Origin: Streptomyces sp. NBC_00377
GTDB lineage: Bacteria > Actinomycetota > Actinomycetes > Streptomycetales > Streptomycetaceae
Length of the DNA: 64,000 bases
Direction of reading: 5' to 3'
Assembly (NCBI RefSeq): GCF_036075115.1
Contig: NZ_CP107958.1
Location: 2,046,001-2,110,000 of the forward strand
This document shows, one piece after another, positions 50,183 to 58,487 of the stretch; the first letter of the stretch is position 1, and each line of letters opens with the position of its first letter. A program made the translations under genes and the position numbers. The notes beneath the pieces were generated by a model. That model saw only the letters and a program-made list of their open reading frames with translations. It had not been told where the DNA came from and did not search any database.

Positions 50183-51163
50183 TCAGCCGCTCAGTGCCTC
50201 CTCGGCGTCCCGCCGCGTCGGCCAGTTGTCCCGCCGCTGCCGGGCCACCTCCGCACGGCTGCCGGCCCGCTCTCCGGGCAGGGAGACCGCCGGAGCGAGG
50301 GCCGGTGCGGGGGTGGCGGGCTCGGGGATCACGGCCCCTGCGGAGAGCGCGGCGTGCCGGTCGCTCCGGCGCACGAGCCGTCCGTCGGACTCGCCGTCGC
50401 TGTCCCTGCTCTGGTGCTCGAAGAAGCGGAGCATCTCCACGGGGAACGGCATCACGAGGGTGCTGTTCTTCTCGGCGGAGACGTCCACCACGGTCTGGAG
50501 CAGCCGTAGTTGGAGGGCTCCGGGGGTGTCGGCCATGGTCGCGGCGGCGTCGGTCAGCCGCTGGGACGCCTGGAACTCCCCATCCGCGGCGATGACCCGG
50601 GCGCGACGTTCCCGCTCGGCCTCGGCCTGCTTGGACATCGAGCGCATCATCGACTCCGGAAGGGCTATGTCCTTGATCTCGACGCGTTCGATGCGCAGCC
50701 CCCAGGGCTCCTCGGTGGGGGCGTCCATCACCTTCTTGAGTTCCGCGTTGATGTGGTCGCGGTCGGAGAGCAGCGTGTCCAGGTCGGCCCTTCCGATGAC
50801 CGAGCGGAGCGACGTCTGCGCGATCTGGGAGACGGCGGCAGGATAGTTGCGCACGTTCACCAGGGCCTTGACGGGGTCGATGACCTTGAAGTAGACGACC
50901 GCGTCGACAGTGAGCGTCACGTTGTCGGCGGTGATGGATCCTTGCGGCGGGATGCCGAGGACCTCGGTCTGGACGGACACCTTCCGCATCCGGTCTCCGA
51001 TCGGCCGGATGATCCGCAGGCCCGGCCCGCGGATGTCCGGCAGCAGCCGTCCGAAGCGGAACACCACGCCCTTCTCGTACTGCTGGACGTTGCGCACGCT
51101 CAGGGCGAGCAGGACCAGCCCGGCCACGGCGCACACCGCCAGCACGGTGATCAGAACACCCAT
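50183..51163 (-). CDS. slipin/stomatin-like SPFH protein
   Basis: A 326-residue membrane-associated SPFH protein. One N-terminal helix (residues 2-22) precedes the SPFH domain: VQQYEKGVVFRFGRLLPDIR, GPGLRIIRPIGDRMRKVSVQ, LIDPVKAL-like sequence (KVIDPVKALVNVRNYPAA), LSDRDHINAELKKVMDAPT and WGLRIERVEIKDIALPESM. An Arg/Glu coiled coil follows, then a polar tail. Such proteins organise membrane microdomains. ATG 51163 follows AAGGAAAG; the longer frame to 51220 lacks support. Confidence 0.88.
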   Translation of the reverse strand: MGVLITVLAVCAVAGLVLLALSVRNVQQYEKGVVFRFGRLLPDIRGPGLRIIRPIGDRMRKVSVQTEVLGIPPQGSITADNVTLTVDAVVYFKVIDPVKALVNVRNYPAAVSQIAQTSLRSVIGRADLDTLLSDRDHINAELKKVMDAPTEEPWGLRIERVEIKDIALPESMMRSMSKQAEAERERRARVIAADGEFQASQRLTDAAATMADTPGALQLRLLQTVVDVSAEKNSTLVMPFPVEMLRFFEHQSRDSDGESDGRLVRRSDRHAALSAGAVIPEPATPAPALAPAVSLPGERAGSRAEVARQRRDNWPTRRDAEEALSG

Positions 51164-51381
51164 GGTTCTCACTTTCCTTACGTCGATGGCGGTCCCGGAC
51201 CCGAGCGGTCCGGGAAGCACACGGCACGGGAGGACCCCGGCCTGTCGTCTGCGGTGCGGCCGGGGTCTCGGGCTGCTTTTCTCTGGTGTGTCGGGCCCGG
51301 CTCAGCCGGGAGCACTCTGCGGTACGCCGGTCCGGGCTCCGCCGACTGTGGCCCCGGTGGCCGCTGGAGTGGGTACGGCCC

Positions 51382-51801
51382 TCACCTCGTCGTCGGCGGA
51401 GCGGAAACCGCCGGGATCTGCGGGCGCGCCGCGGGATCGCGGACTTCGTGGTCTTCCTCGGAGTCCCAGGCAGCCTGAACGGCCGAGTCGGTCTCCGACA
51501 TCGTGCGCAGAAGCGCCGCCTCCACCATCAGCCGGTTCACGTGCGAGGTGCGCAGGCAGTCCCTGCCGGCGGCCATCAGCCAGAGGGCCGAGACGGGCGT
51601 CGGCTGCACCTAGCCGCCGAAGAGCACCGCCCCCAGGCCGGCCGGCCAATACGGGCGGTTCGTCAGGCCCCCGGTGATCAGCCCCGACAGCGGATCGGGC
51701 ACGGCCGTCAGCGAGGAACCGGGAGGAGTGGAAGGGATCCCGAGTGACGTAGAGCAGGCCGGACTTCCGGGGATCGGCGTGGGAGAAATGGTCGCAGTCA
51801 T
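51382..51801 (-). pseudogene. hypothetical gene split by TAG
   Basis: From ATG 51801 the frame reads MTATISPTPIPGSPACST to PYWPAGLGAVLFGG, hits TAG near 51610 and continues in the same frame as QPTPVSALWLMAAGRDCLRT, SHVNRLMVEAALLRTMSETD. Codon bias is similar on both sides, so a nonsense mutation is likely; restart at the following GTG is possible. Its 5' leader and first codons match those of two DUF5994 genes. Confidence 0.55.
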
Positions 51802-51915
51802 GACGCGGACCCTGCTCCGGGCAGACCGGAACCGGCCCGGCGTGATCAAATCGCCGAAAGTGACAACGACCGGAAGCCGGTGCACGGAATACCCTCGGTA
51901 ACACCAGCGTACTCC
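51802..51915 (-). repeat. conserved leader, copy 1
   Basis: Upstream of the 51801 gene, read on the minus strand: GGAGTACGCTGGTG, ACCGAGGGTATTCCG, CACCGGCTTCC and GGGTCCGCGTCATGAC. The same blocks in the same order precede the DUF5994 genes at 54360 and 56989. GGGTAT resembles the -10 box of sigma-B-type promoters. Confidence 0.6.
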
Positions 51916-52004
51916 GTCGACGGTCCGAGCGGACTCCCCGTCCGGGTAGCGCGGCCGGTTGAGGGCCGGGCACGTGGAGCCTCCCCGGCCGGGTCCGGTG
52001 ACAA

Positions 52005-52030
52005 CACCCCCGGGCTCGCACCCGGGGGTG
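52005..52030. terminator. hairpin downstream of DUF5994 gene
   Basis: CACCCCCGGG and CCCGGGGGTG form a strong stem around a short loop, 16 bases beyond the stop of the minus-strand gene at 52046. Confidence 0.65.
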
Positions 52031-52045
52031 GTCCGAAGGCCACGG

Positions 52046-52483
52046 TCAACGGACTGCGACTCCCAAGCCCACTCTGTCCCGCACGACGGCGGCCATACTC
52101 TCCATGAGCCGCCCGGCCTCCGCGTTCGTGGCGGCGGGCGGCACCACCAGCAGGTCCCACCGGCCACGGCCGGGCGCCAGCAGGCAGACGGTGGACGGGG
52201 AGCGCTGGGTGGTCGTCCGGCGCAGGCGTACGACCTGGTTGGCGACGAGCAGCCGGCCCGGGAACGGGGACCATACGGCCTCATCCACGAGGACGCTGGT
52301 GACCTGTCCCCAGGCGTGCGGCAGGACGCCGAGCAGCCCGGGCAGTTCGGACGCCAGGTCGGGCGACTGGGGCCACCAGACGCCGTCGATGCGCCGGGCG
52401 ATGTGGCCCTGTGCCGGCTGGGGCACCAGGCGCAGGCGGACGGCGGACGGGGAGGAAAGCGGGGGCGGTGGGGCGAGTGTCAT
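52046..52483 (-). CDS. DUF5994 family protein
   Basis: A 145-residue protein of the DUF5994 family: RIDGVWWPQSPDLASELPGL, WGQVTSVLVDEAVWSPFPGR, LAPGRGRWDLLVVPPAATNA. One of four DUF5994 genes in 5.5 kb. ATG 52483 follows AGGAG; the frame is open further upstream into desaturase debris, but that extension belongs to another gene. Function is not established; the family is largely confined to actinobacteria. Confidence 0.8.
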   Translation of the reverse strand: MTLAPPPPLSSPSAVRLRLVPQPAQGHIARRIDGVWWPQSPDLASELPGLLGVLPHAWGQVTSVLVDEAVWSPFPGRLLVANQVVRLRRTTTQRSPSTVCLLAPGRGRWDLLVVPPAATNAEAGRLMESMAAVVRDRVGLGVAVR

Positions 52484-52684
52484 GGGAACTCCTGAAGGGG
52501 ATGCGGTCGCTCGGGTTCGCACGCGGCGGGCGGCGATACGGTCCGGGGTGGGCCAGCGCACGTCCCTGCCGCCGATCAGCCACCCCAAGGCGAAGGGCAG
52601 AGCGAGGGTGAGCACACACAGGGCCGGGCAGGCCCGGGACACGGCCCGGATGTCACGGTCGGCCAGCGGGTCGGGAGCGATGGG

Positions 52685-52719
52685 GTCCCCCCGCGCGAGC
52701 GAAGCCGAGCGTGGGGGAG
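52685..52719. repeat. REP-like palindrome
   Basis: CCCCCCGCGCGAGCG, AAGCCGAG and CGTGGGGGA form an imperfect hairpin of the kind widely scattered in Streptomyces genomes. It lies within the desaturase pseudogene between HVGWLFRNDPT and the next fragment. Confidence 0.6.
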
Positions 52720-52947
52720 CGTCGCGGGCGTGGGGTCGTTGCGGAACAGCCAGCCGACGTGGGCATCCAGCAGTCCCCGCAACTGGCCGCATACAGACGT
52801 GCCGTAGCGATACGGAGAGTGAGGATCGCCCGGCCGGTCGGTGAAGGCGTGATGGCGGCGATGAATGGCGACCCAGCCGATCACGTCCCCCTGGAAGCTC
52901 ATGGATCCGGCCACCGCGAGCGCGGTGCGCAGCGGCCGTACGGCCCG

Positions 52948-53116
52948 CTAGTGCCGCGGCGGGCAACGTTTGCCCGTCAAGGAGCGGCGTCCGGTGCGTG
53001 CTCTCGGCGTGCCGGCCGGAAGTCCTCGTACTGGACGTACCTGGGCTTTCGGCCGGTGCGGCGAGAGTGCGTGCCGGGCGTCGCGACGGGGCGAACGTTG
53101 CCTGTCGCGGCACTAG
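52948..53116. mobile_element. MITE-like insert in the desaturase pseudogene
   Basis: About 169 bp bounded by imperfect inverted repeats, CTAGTGCCGCGGCGGGCAA at the left and TTGCCTGTCGCGGCACTAG at the right, with CTAG at both outer ends. No transposase is encoded. It separates two parts of the desaturase His-box region, in the same frame on either side. A non-autonomous element mobilised by a related transposase is the likely origin. Confidence 0.65.
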
Positions 53117-53598
53117 CTGCCGTGCGTCAGGCCACGGTGGAAGCCGACCGTGACGCCGAGGCCCGTGACCGTGTAGAGCACCGCGGTGAGCAGGACATCG
53201 ACGGAATGGATCAGGCGCCCCCACAGCAGCCAGACGGCCGGACCGAGTACCAGGAAACGGGAGAAGGACGATCAACGCCGAGATCGCCAGGGACAGCCGC
53301 TCGCTGCCGGTGCGCCCGGCAGCCGTTCCCTCGCGCGGGAAGGCCGCCCTCCCGTCGTACTCCGGGGACGGCGGGGCGCCTTCCGGCGGGACGGCGGACG
53401 ATGAGCGGAGGATATGGAGAGACATGCGCGGTCCTTGACCTCGGTGACGACAGTGCGGCCGGGGTCTTGGGCTGCGCCTCTTCGACGTCGGTGCGTAACG
53501 GCATCGCTGAGAGCGGATGCGAGTCGCACGGACGGTGGATACGGGAGCTACAGGGGCTTGGGGGCTGGTGAGGACGTGGAGAGTGGGTGGCGGGGCCG

Positions 53599-53883
53599 TC
53601 AGGCGGTCTCGCCCTGGTGGGTGCGATCGGCGGGCGGTCCGTTGGAGTCGAGCGAACCGGCGGCGCGCGATGCGTCCAGCGTGAGGTGCAGCCGCGTGCC
53701 GGTACCCGAGGGGCCGGGATAGCTGCGCTGTTCATCGCCGGCGAACAGCAGCCGGAGCGCGTCCGCGACGCGTCGGGCCGCTTCCGGGTCCGCGGAGATC
53801 AAGCGGACCTCCACCCGGGCCTGCCCGCTCGGTTCGTGCTCGGCCTCAGGACGGGGTGGGCGGTGCGGGGCTTCGGATGTCAT
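53599..53883 (-). CDS. small hypothetical protein, paralogue of 57735
   Basis: A 94-residue protein: EVRLISADPEAARRVADALR, LLFAGDEQRSYPGPSG, GTRLHLTLDASRAAGS. The central 55 residues match the 57735 product (EVRIVAADPEAARRVAGILR, GTRLHLTVDSTRMAE). The pattern suggests a small alpha/beta domain. ATG 53883 was chosen over 53919 by the match to the paralogue. Function unknown. Confidence 0.65.
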   Translation of the reverse strand: MTSEAPHRPPRPEAEHEPSGQARVEVRLISADPEAARRVADALRLLFAGDEQRSYPGPSGTGTRLHLTLDASRAAGSLDSNGPPADRTHQGETA

Positions 53884-54240
53884 AGGGCGGAACCTGGCCC
53901 GGACCTGAGCGGCCCACATCTCTCTTGCGACGAGGACGAGACCGGTCCGGACACCGGCGTACGACGTGCCCTCGACGTCTTCAGCCTACTCCTGCCGTTC
54001 GGGGCAGCCGCCGCCGTACATCTGAAGTGGTGCGGTGACGGCCGAAGCCACCGGCCGGCGCCCGATGACGGGATGACGGGTCGCTCGATCATGAACAGCT
54101 CCCCGGACGACGACGTGACAACCGCGCCAGCCTCACCGATGACCGTGGTGCAGCGAGACCGGTCTGATCACCTGCGACGGCCCCCGGTTCCTGTCGGCCC
54201 ACTCCTGCCGGTACAACGGCCACCGCAGCCGAGTGCCGGA
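53884..54240. other. no gene seen
   Basis: Between the 53599 gene and the leader of the 54360 gene neither strand shows a convincing coding frame. Confidence 0.4.
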
Positions 54241-54359
54241 AGGAGTACGGTGAGGACACCGAGGGCATTTCGCACACCGGCTTCCACGCCGGGTCGTTCT
54301 CGGCGAGAGATGAAACCCGGGCCGTAACCCCAGGGGCGGCCCGGAGACGGGTCCGCATC
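54241..54359 (+). repeat. conserved leader, copy 2
   Basis: AGGAGTACGGTGAGG, ACACCGAGGGCATTTCG, CACACCGGCTTCC and GGGTCCGCATCATGACC match the leaders of the 51801 and 56989 genes. GGGCAT (54263-54268) occupies the position of GGGTAT in copy 1. Confidence 0.6.
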
Positions 54360-54950
54360 ATGACCGCGACCTTCGAAGCAACCCTGCCGCGGCCAACACC
54401 CATCGCGGACCACCCTCCCGCCCGCCTCATACTGAAGACGGACGGCCCCTCCCGTGGACTCCTGGACGGCGCCTGGTGGCCGCGCTCGCGTGACCTGTTG
54501 CGCGAACTGCCCGCACTGACCGACGCGCTGGACCCCGTGTGGGGCCGCATCACCCGTGTCGCCGTCAACCCCGAGCACTGGCCGGTCATCCCGCGCAAAG
54601 TTCCCGTCAACGGCCACGTCGTGAAGGTCGGCTGGTTCACGCCGGAGATCGACCCGCACAAGCTGCTGCTGCTCTCCTACGGCACCGGACGCTGGGATCT
54701 GCTCATCATCCCACCCGAGACCGGGGCGCAGTCGGCGGCCCGCCTGATGGCGGCCGCCTCCGAGTACGACGGCCCGCCGCTGACCGCGAGCACACTCATC
54801 GCCGCGGATCAGGCCGGGCGCGCAGGCTCCGCGGCCGACCGGCCACTCGATCCGGACGAGGCTTGGGAGTACGAGGGCGGTACCTGCGTGACGCCCGCAG
54901 CGGTGCCGGCAAAGGCCGGTAACGTCAGCCGCCTGATCATCGGCATGTGA
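54360..54950 (+). CDS. DUF5994 family protein
   Basis: A 196-residue protein with the typical DUF5994 blocks: LLDGAWWPRSRDLLRELPAL, WGRITRVAVNPEHWPVIPRK, VKVGWFTPEIDPHKLLLLSY, GTGRWDLLIIPPETGAQSAA. A C-terminal extension of 60 residues is absent from the 52046 paralogue. The ATG is followed by the conserved ACCGCGACC sequence of the shared leader. Closest local relative is the 56989 product. Confidence 0.82.
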   Translation: MTATFEATLPRPTPIADHPPARLILKTDGPSRGLLDGAWWPRSRDLLRELPALTDALDPVWGRITRVAVNPEHWPVIPRKVPVNGHVVKVGWFTPEIDPHKLLLLSYGTGRWDLLIIPPETGAQSAARLMAAASEYDGPPLTASTLIAADQAGRAGSAADRPLDPDEAWEYEGGTCVTPAAVPAKAGNVSRLIIGM

Positions 54951-55061
54951 GGCAGCGCAACCCAGTTCCAGGGCACAGCCCGAAGTCTCGGGAGCCCTGG
55001 GAGCCGACTTCTGGAACCGGCTCGCAGCCCCGTCTGCCGACGAGCGCGCAGGAGCGTGTGG

Positions 55062-56036
55062 TCAGAGCCAGTCCCAGTGTTTGAAAGCGAAGTACAGCGT
55101 CAGGGAGGCAACGACGATGACGGCGCTGGAGACGATGAATCCCGACTGGTGTGCGAAGCCGGGATAGGGAAGGTTCTGTCCGTAGAAGCCGGTGATCGCT
55201 GTGGGCACGGCGATGATCGCGGCCCAGCTCGTCACCTTCTTCATGATCAGGTTCATCCGGTTCGCCTGCACCGACAGGTTGGTCTCCATCACCGAGGCCA
55301 CCAGGTCGCGCAGCGACTCCGTCCACTCGCCGGCACGCAGCACGTGGTCGTACACGTCTCGGTAGTACGGCAGCAAGGGTCCGTCGACGACGTCGAGGTC
55401 GGGGCGCATGAGGGCGTTGACGACCTCCCGCATGGGCAGGACCACGCGACGGAGCCGGACCAGTGATTTCCGCAGGGCGTAGGACTGGCGCTGTACGGTC
55501 TGGATCTGCCGGCCGCCTTCGGCGAAGATCAGAGCGTCCAGTTCCTCGATACGTTCGTCGAGCTGCCGTACCGCGGCGAAGTGCCCGTCGACGACATGGT
55601 CGAGCAGGCCGTGGAGCAGAAAGGCGACCCCGTGCGCTGCCAGAGCCGGGGTACGGTCCCAGCGGGCGACCAGCTCGTCGAGGGCGAACGCGGCGTCCTT
55701 GCGGACCGTGATCAGCGCCTGTGGCGTGAGGATGACCGCGAGCTCGCTCATCGTCAGTCCCGCGCCGTCCGGGTCGACGGCGACCGCGTAGACACTGAGG
55801 AAGTGATGGGTGCGGTAGTTGTCGAGTTTCGCCCGCTGTCCCTCGTGCAGCGCGTCCTCGAGAGCCAGCTCGTGGAGGCCGAGTTCCTCGCCGACCGCCG
55901 TGAACTCGGCGCGGTCCGGGCGGTACAGGTCCAACCACACGGTGGTGGACGGGTCCTCCAGATGCCGGGAGATGTCCCGGACCGGGAAGTCCTCCTCGAC
56001 CAGGGAGCCGTCGCGGTACAGCCGGGTACGGGCCAT
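55062..56036 (-). CDS. CorA-type magnesium transporter with GQN motif
   Basis: A 324-residue CorA-family protein. The N-terminal cytoplasmic domain (TVWLDLYRPDRAEFTAVGEE, LHELALEDALHEGQRAKLDN) is followed by a long helix and two C-terminal membrane helices. The signature after the first is TGFYGQNLPYPGF, with GQN in place of the usual GMN. The end HWDWL is basic/aromatic as in CorA. ATG 56036 is preceded by AGGG; GTG 56045 is an alternative. It may carry divalent cations with altered selectivity. Confidence 0.85.
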   Translation of the reverse strand: MARTRLYRDGSLVEEDFPVRDISRHLEDPSTTVWLDLYRPDRAEFTAVGEELGLHELALEDALHEGQRAKLDNYRTHHFLSVYAVAVDPDGAGLTMSELAVILTPQALITVRKDAAFALDELVARWDRTPALAAHGVAFLLHGLLDHVVDGHFAAVRQLDERIEELDALIFAEGGRQIQTVQRQSYALRKSLVRLRRVVLPMREVVNALMRPDLDVVDGPLLPYYRDVYDHVLRAGEWTESLRDLVASVMETNLSVQANRMNLIMKKVTSWAAIIAVPTAITGFYGQNLPYPGFAHQSGFIVSSAVIVVASLTLYFAFKHWDWL

Positions 56037-56178
56037 GTCGCGCACCCTAACGGCACCGGCGGAACATCAGGGGACAACACTACCGGGCATCCACTCCGAC
56101 GGGCGGCGCCTCGATCGCGTTGAACTCGGGGGGCCGCCCGGCAAGGACAGCCCTGCCGGCGCCCGGACCTGGCAGAGG

Positions 56179-56709
56179 TCATTCCTCGGGCTCGTGACGT
56201 GTCTCGCCGGTCCGAGGGTCCTCCGTGGGGATCGGGTGTGCCTGATGAGTGCCGGTGGCGATGAGGATCTGTGCGGCATCGGTGACGTTGTCGGCCCGGA
56301 CGGCCCTGGCCATCGCGGCAAGGGCGGCGTCGGGTGTCGCGTGCGGCGGGACCACGAGAAGGGAGAAGTGGTCGCCGTCGCCCCGAGTGATCAGGACGGT
56401 GTCATCACCGACCGGGAAGGAGTCGATATGGACGACCTGGTCGTCGATGACCAGGCGCGTGGGAAGTTCATCCCAGGCGGTGGCGTCCAGGCCGACACGC
56501 GTGATGGGGCCGAGGTGCCCGGTCAGCACGTGGATGAGGCCGGGCAACTCCGCGCCGATGTCGCGGGAACGCGGCCACCTCGCGCCGTCGAAATTGCCTT
56601 CCCGGGATTGTGTCGTCCGCAGCCGCAGAAGTACCGTCCCGGGTTTCGCGGCCCGGTGGATCGCGTCCGGCAGGAGCCCGGGGGCGCGAGGGGTGTCGGA
56701 TTCTTTCAT
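56179..56709 (-). CDS. DUF5994 family protein
   Basis: A 176-residue DUF5994 protein: NFDGARWPRSRDIGAELPGL, LGPITRVGLDATAWDELPTR, VIDDQVVHIDSFPVGDDTVL, HFSLLVVPPHATPDAALAAM. It diverges more than the 54360/56989 pair (ARW instead of AWW) and lacks the shared leader. ATG 56709 has good codon bias behind it. Function unknown. Confidence 0.8.
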   Translation of the reverse strand: MKESDTPRAPGLLPDAIHRAAKPGTVLLRLRTTQSREGNFDGARWPRSRDIGAELPGLIHVLTGHLGPITRVGLDATAWDELPTRLVIDDQVVHIDSFPVGDDTVLITRGDGDHFSLLVVPPHATPDAALAAMARAVRADNVTDAAQILIATGTHQAHPIPTEDPRTGETRHEPEE

Positions 56710-56872
56710 GGCGTGTCCGCCTGTCTGCGGGCTTCGGTGTCACCGCCGAACGCGTGACCTCCTCCTCTCAGCGTAAGTCGTGCGCGGCCGCACCGGCTGC
56801 GTTCGCCGGTGGTACCGGACTCGCTGCCTCTCGGTAAAACTCCTGCTCACGTGCACGTTCCGGGGCCTCGGA

Positions 56873-56988
56873 ACGGCGTAGAGTGAAAGGACCGGGAGTA
56901 CTTCGCACACCAGGCCGCCGTGTCGGTGTCGTTCCCGGCGAGCGACAACACCGGCCTCCGAGAGGGGGCCCGGGGACAGGTCCGAGTC
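56873..56988 (+). repeat. conserved leader, copy 3
   Basis: CGGCGTAGAGTGAAAGG, ACCGGGAGTACTTCG, CACACCAGGCCGCC and GGTCCGAGTCATGACC align with copies 1 and 2 but are more diverged. It directly precedes the 56989 gene. Confidence 0.55.
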
Positions 56989-57531
56989 ATGACCGCGACC
57001 ATCGAACCTACGATCATCAAAGAGCGGCCGCCTTCGGCGTCGGCCCGGCTGTCCCTGACCCCGGTCGGCCCGGTTCCAGGTCTCCTGGACGGTGCCTGGT
57101 GGCCCCGCTCCCGTGATCTGCTCCGGGAGATCCCCGCTCTGACAGACGCACTGGACGCATGCTGGGGCCGGATCACCCACGTCACCGTGAACCCGACCCA
57201 CTGGCTCGTCATCCCGCGCAAGGTGCCCGTCACCGGCCACACGGTGCATGTCGGCTGGTTCACCGACGAGCAGGACCCGAACAAAGTGATCCTCCTCTCC
57301 TACACGGTGGGCCGCCTGGACCTGCTGGTGATCCCTCCGGAGACGGAGCCGGCCGCCGCCGCCCGGCTGATGTCAGCGGCAACGGTTTCGAGAGGTATCC
57401 GCACCGCCAGCGGTCTGATGGCCGACGAGGCCCTCAGCCACGACGCGACAGATGTTCAAAGCCGGGAAGCGGTATGGGAGACCGACGGCGGAGCCGCGAT
57501 CGGGATCTCGAGATCCGCCCCGAGGAGGTGA
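56989..57531 (+). CDS. DUF5994 family protein
   Basis: A 180-residue DUF5994 protein, closest to the 54360 product: LLDGAWWPRSRDLLREIPAL, WGRITHVTVNPTHWLVIPRK, VHVGWFTDEQDPNKVILLSY, GRLDLLVIPPETEPAAAARL. The first residues MTATIEPT match the conserved leader junction. The next gene starts five bases after the stop, so they are likely cotranscribed. Confidence 0.82.
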   Translation: MTATIEPTIIKERPPSASARLSLTPVGPVPGLLDGAWWPRSRDLLREIPALTDALDACWGRITHVTVNPTHWLVIPRKVPVTGHTVHVGWFTDEQDPNKVILLSYTVGRLDLLVIPPETEPAAAARLMSAATVSRGIRTASGLMADEALSHDATDVQSREAVWETDGGAAIGISRSAPRR

Positions 57532-57535
57532 GGAC

Positions 57536-57760
57536 GTGGAGACCGTCGTCACCGTCGCCGTGATCATTTTCGTGATCATCGCGGGAATATTCCTGATCCA
57601 CCGGCTCAACGCACAGCATGACGAAAGGATCGGGGCGTTCCGTTACAGCGACGCCCTACCGGGAATCGGTCGGCGGACCCGTAAGAGCCCACGTGCCACC
57701 GTGCCGAAGGGCCCTCCTGCCGACGCCACACGCCATGAGCATCAAGAGGACAGCCGCTGA
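57536..57760 (+). CDS. small single-pass membrane protein
   Basis: A 74-residue protein: one membrane helix at residues 3-23 (VVTVAVIIFVIIAGIFLIHR) and a basic polar tail. GTG 57536 follows GAGGAGG. It sits between the DUF5994 gene and a small cytoplasmic protein gene with which it overlaps by 26 bases. Function unknown. Confidence 0.6.
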   Translation: METVVTVAVIIFVIIAGIFLIHRLNAQHDERIGAFRYSDALPGIGRRTRKSPRATVPKGPPADATRHEHQEDSR

Positions 57761-58160
57761 TGACGCAGACCTGCTTCGAGCCAAGGGTGGGTGTGGGGCA
57801 ACGGCCGTCGCACCCACCGGCACGTCGCCCGTGATCCACGTCGTCCTGAACGAGCAAGGGGTCACATCGAGGTCACTTGAACTGCCGTCGGCCGGGCACG
57901 CGGAGGTTCGTATCGTCGCCGCCGACCCGGAGGCGGCTCGCCGTGTCGCGGGGATTCTCCGCCGTTGTTTCGGCGCCACGGAAGCGCGCAGCTACCCCGC
58001 AGGCCCTGACGGCGGAACACGCCTCCACCTCACCGTGGACAGCACGCGCATGGCGGAGCCGGTGCAGGTCGACTGGGCCCGAGGAAACACACCCGGGATG
58101 GTCCCGCTGACGCACAACGGGATCCAGCTCATGGAGACCGAGGAGAAGGACTGTGACTGA
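57735..58160 (+). CDS. small hypothetical protein, paralogue of 53599
   Basis: A 141-residue protein sharing its central domain with the 53599 product: AEVRIVAADPEAARRVAGIL, RRCFGATEARSYPAGPDG, TRLHLTVDSTRM. N-terminal and C-terminal extensions are specific to this copy. ATG 57735 overlaps the membrane-protein gene; a GTG at 57831 (VIHVVLNEQG) is another possible start. Function unknown. Confidence 0.6.
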   Translation: MSIKRTAADDADLLRAKGGCGATAVAPTGTSPVIHVVLNEQGVTSRSLELPSAGHAEVRIVAADPEAARRVAGILRRCFGATEARSYPAGPDGGTRLHLTVDSTRMAEPVQVDWARGNTPGMVPLTHNGIQLMETEEKDCD

Positions 58161-58230
58161 CGCTGCCCAGGCCACCCTCAGGGCCGCGGCCGGCCGCATG
58201 ACGGCCATGTCCCGCCATACGACGAAATAG
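58153..58230 (+). CDS. possible 25-aa ORF
   Basis: GTG 58153, after GGAGAAGGA, opens a 25-codon frame (TDAAQATLRAAAGRMTAMSR) that overlaps the previous stop. Short, but with good bias and a strong ribosome site. Confidence 0.35.
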   Translation: MTDAAQATLRAAAGRMTAMSRHTTK

Positions 58231-58487
58231 GATCCTGGGCATATCCTGGTGAGTGGGCCGGTGCACTCTCACGTGCAACGACCCGGAAGGGCGGCCCCGG
58301 TGTGTATACGCCGGGGCCGTTGCGTCACCGGCACATGCCACGGGGAGAAGGTGGTGATCCACTCGGTCGATCTCCGCGAGTGACGCAACTGCGACCTCGT
58401 CGACATGCAGGGCCGAGAGATGAGTCCGCCGTCCACGTGGACGGCGGACCACGTCTTGCCCGCCGCTAACGCCCGGAGGCTGACGCG

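Larger units (their letters stand above)
52484..53425 (-). pseudogene. acyl-CoA desaturase pseudogene
   Basis: Fragments in order from ATG 53425: RLSLAISALIVLLPF, then after a frameshift FLVLGPAVWLLWGRLIHSVD and TVTGLGVTVGFHRGLTHGS with the first His box, then a TAG and a 168-bp insert, then RTALAVAGSMSFQGDVIGW and VAIHRRHHAFTDRPGDPHSP with the second His box. A Streptomyces-type palindromic repeat follows, then DRDIRAVSRACPALCVLTL and an end lacking the third His box. At least four lesions make it non-functional. Confidence 0.85.

Noticed and set aside
52046-53425. A single 459-residue protein
   Set aside because: The frame chains desaturase debris, a MITE-like insert and an independent DUF5994 gene; it is open only by chance.
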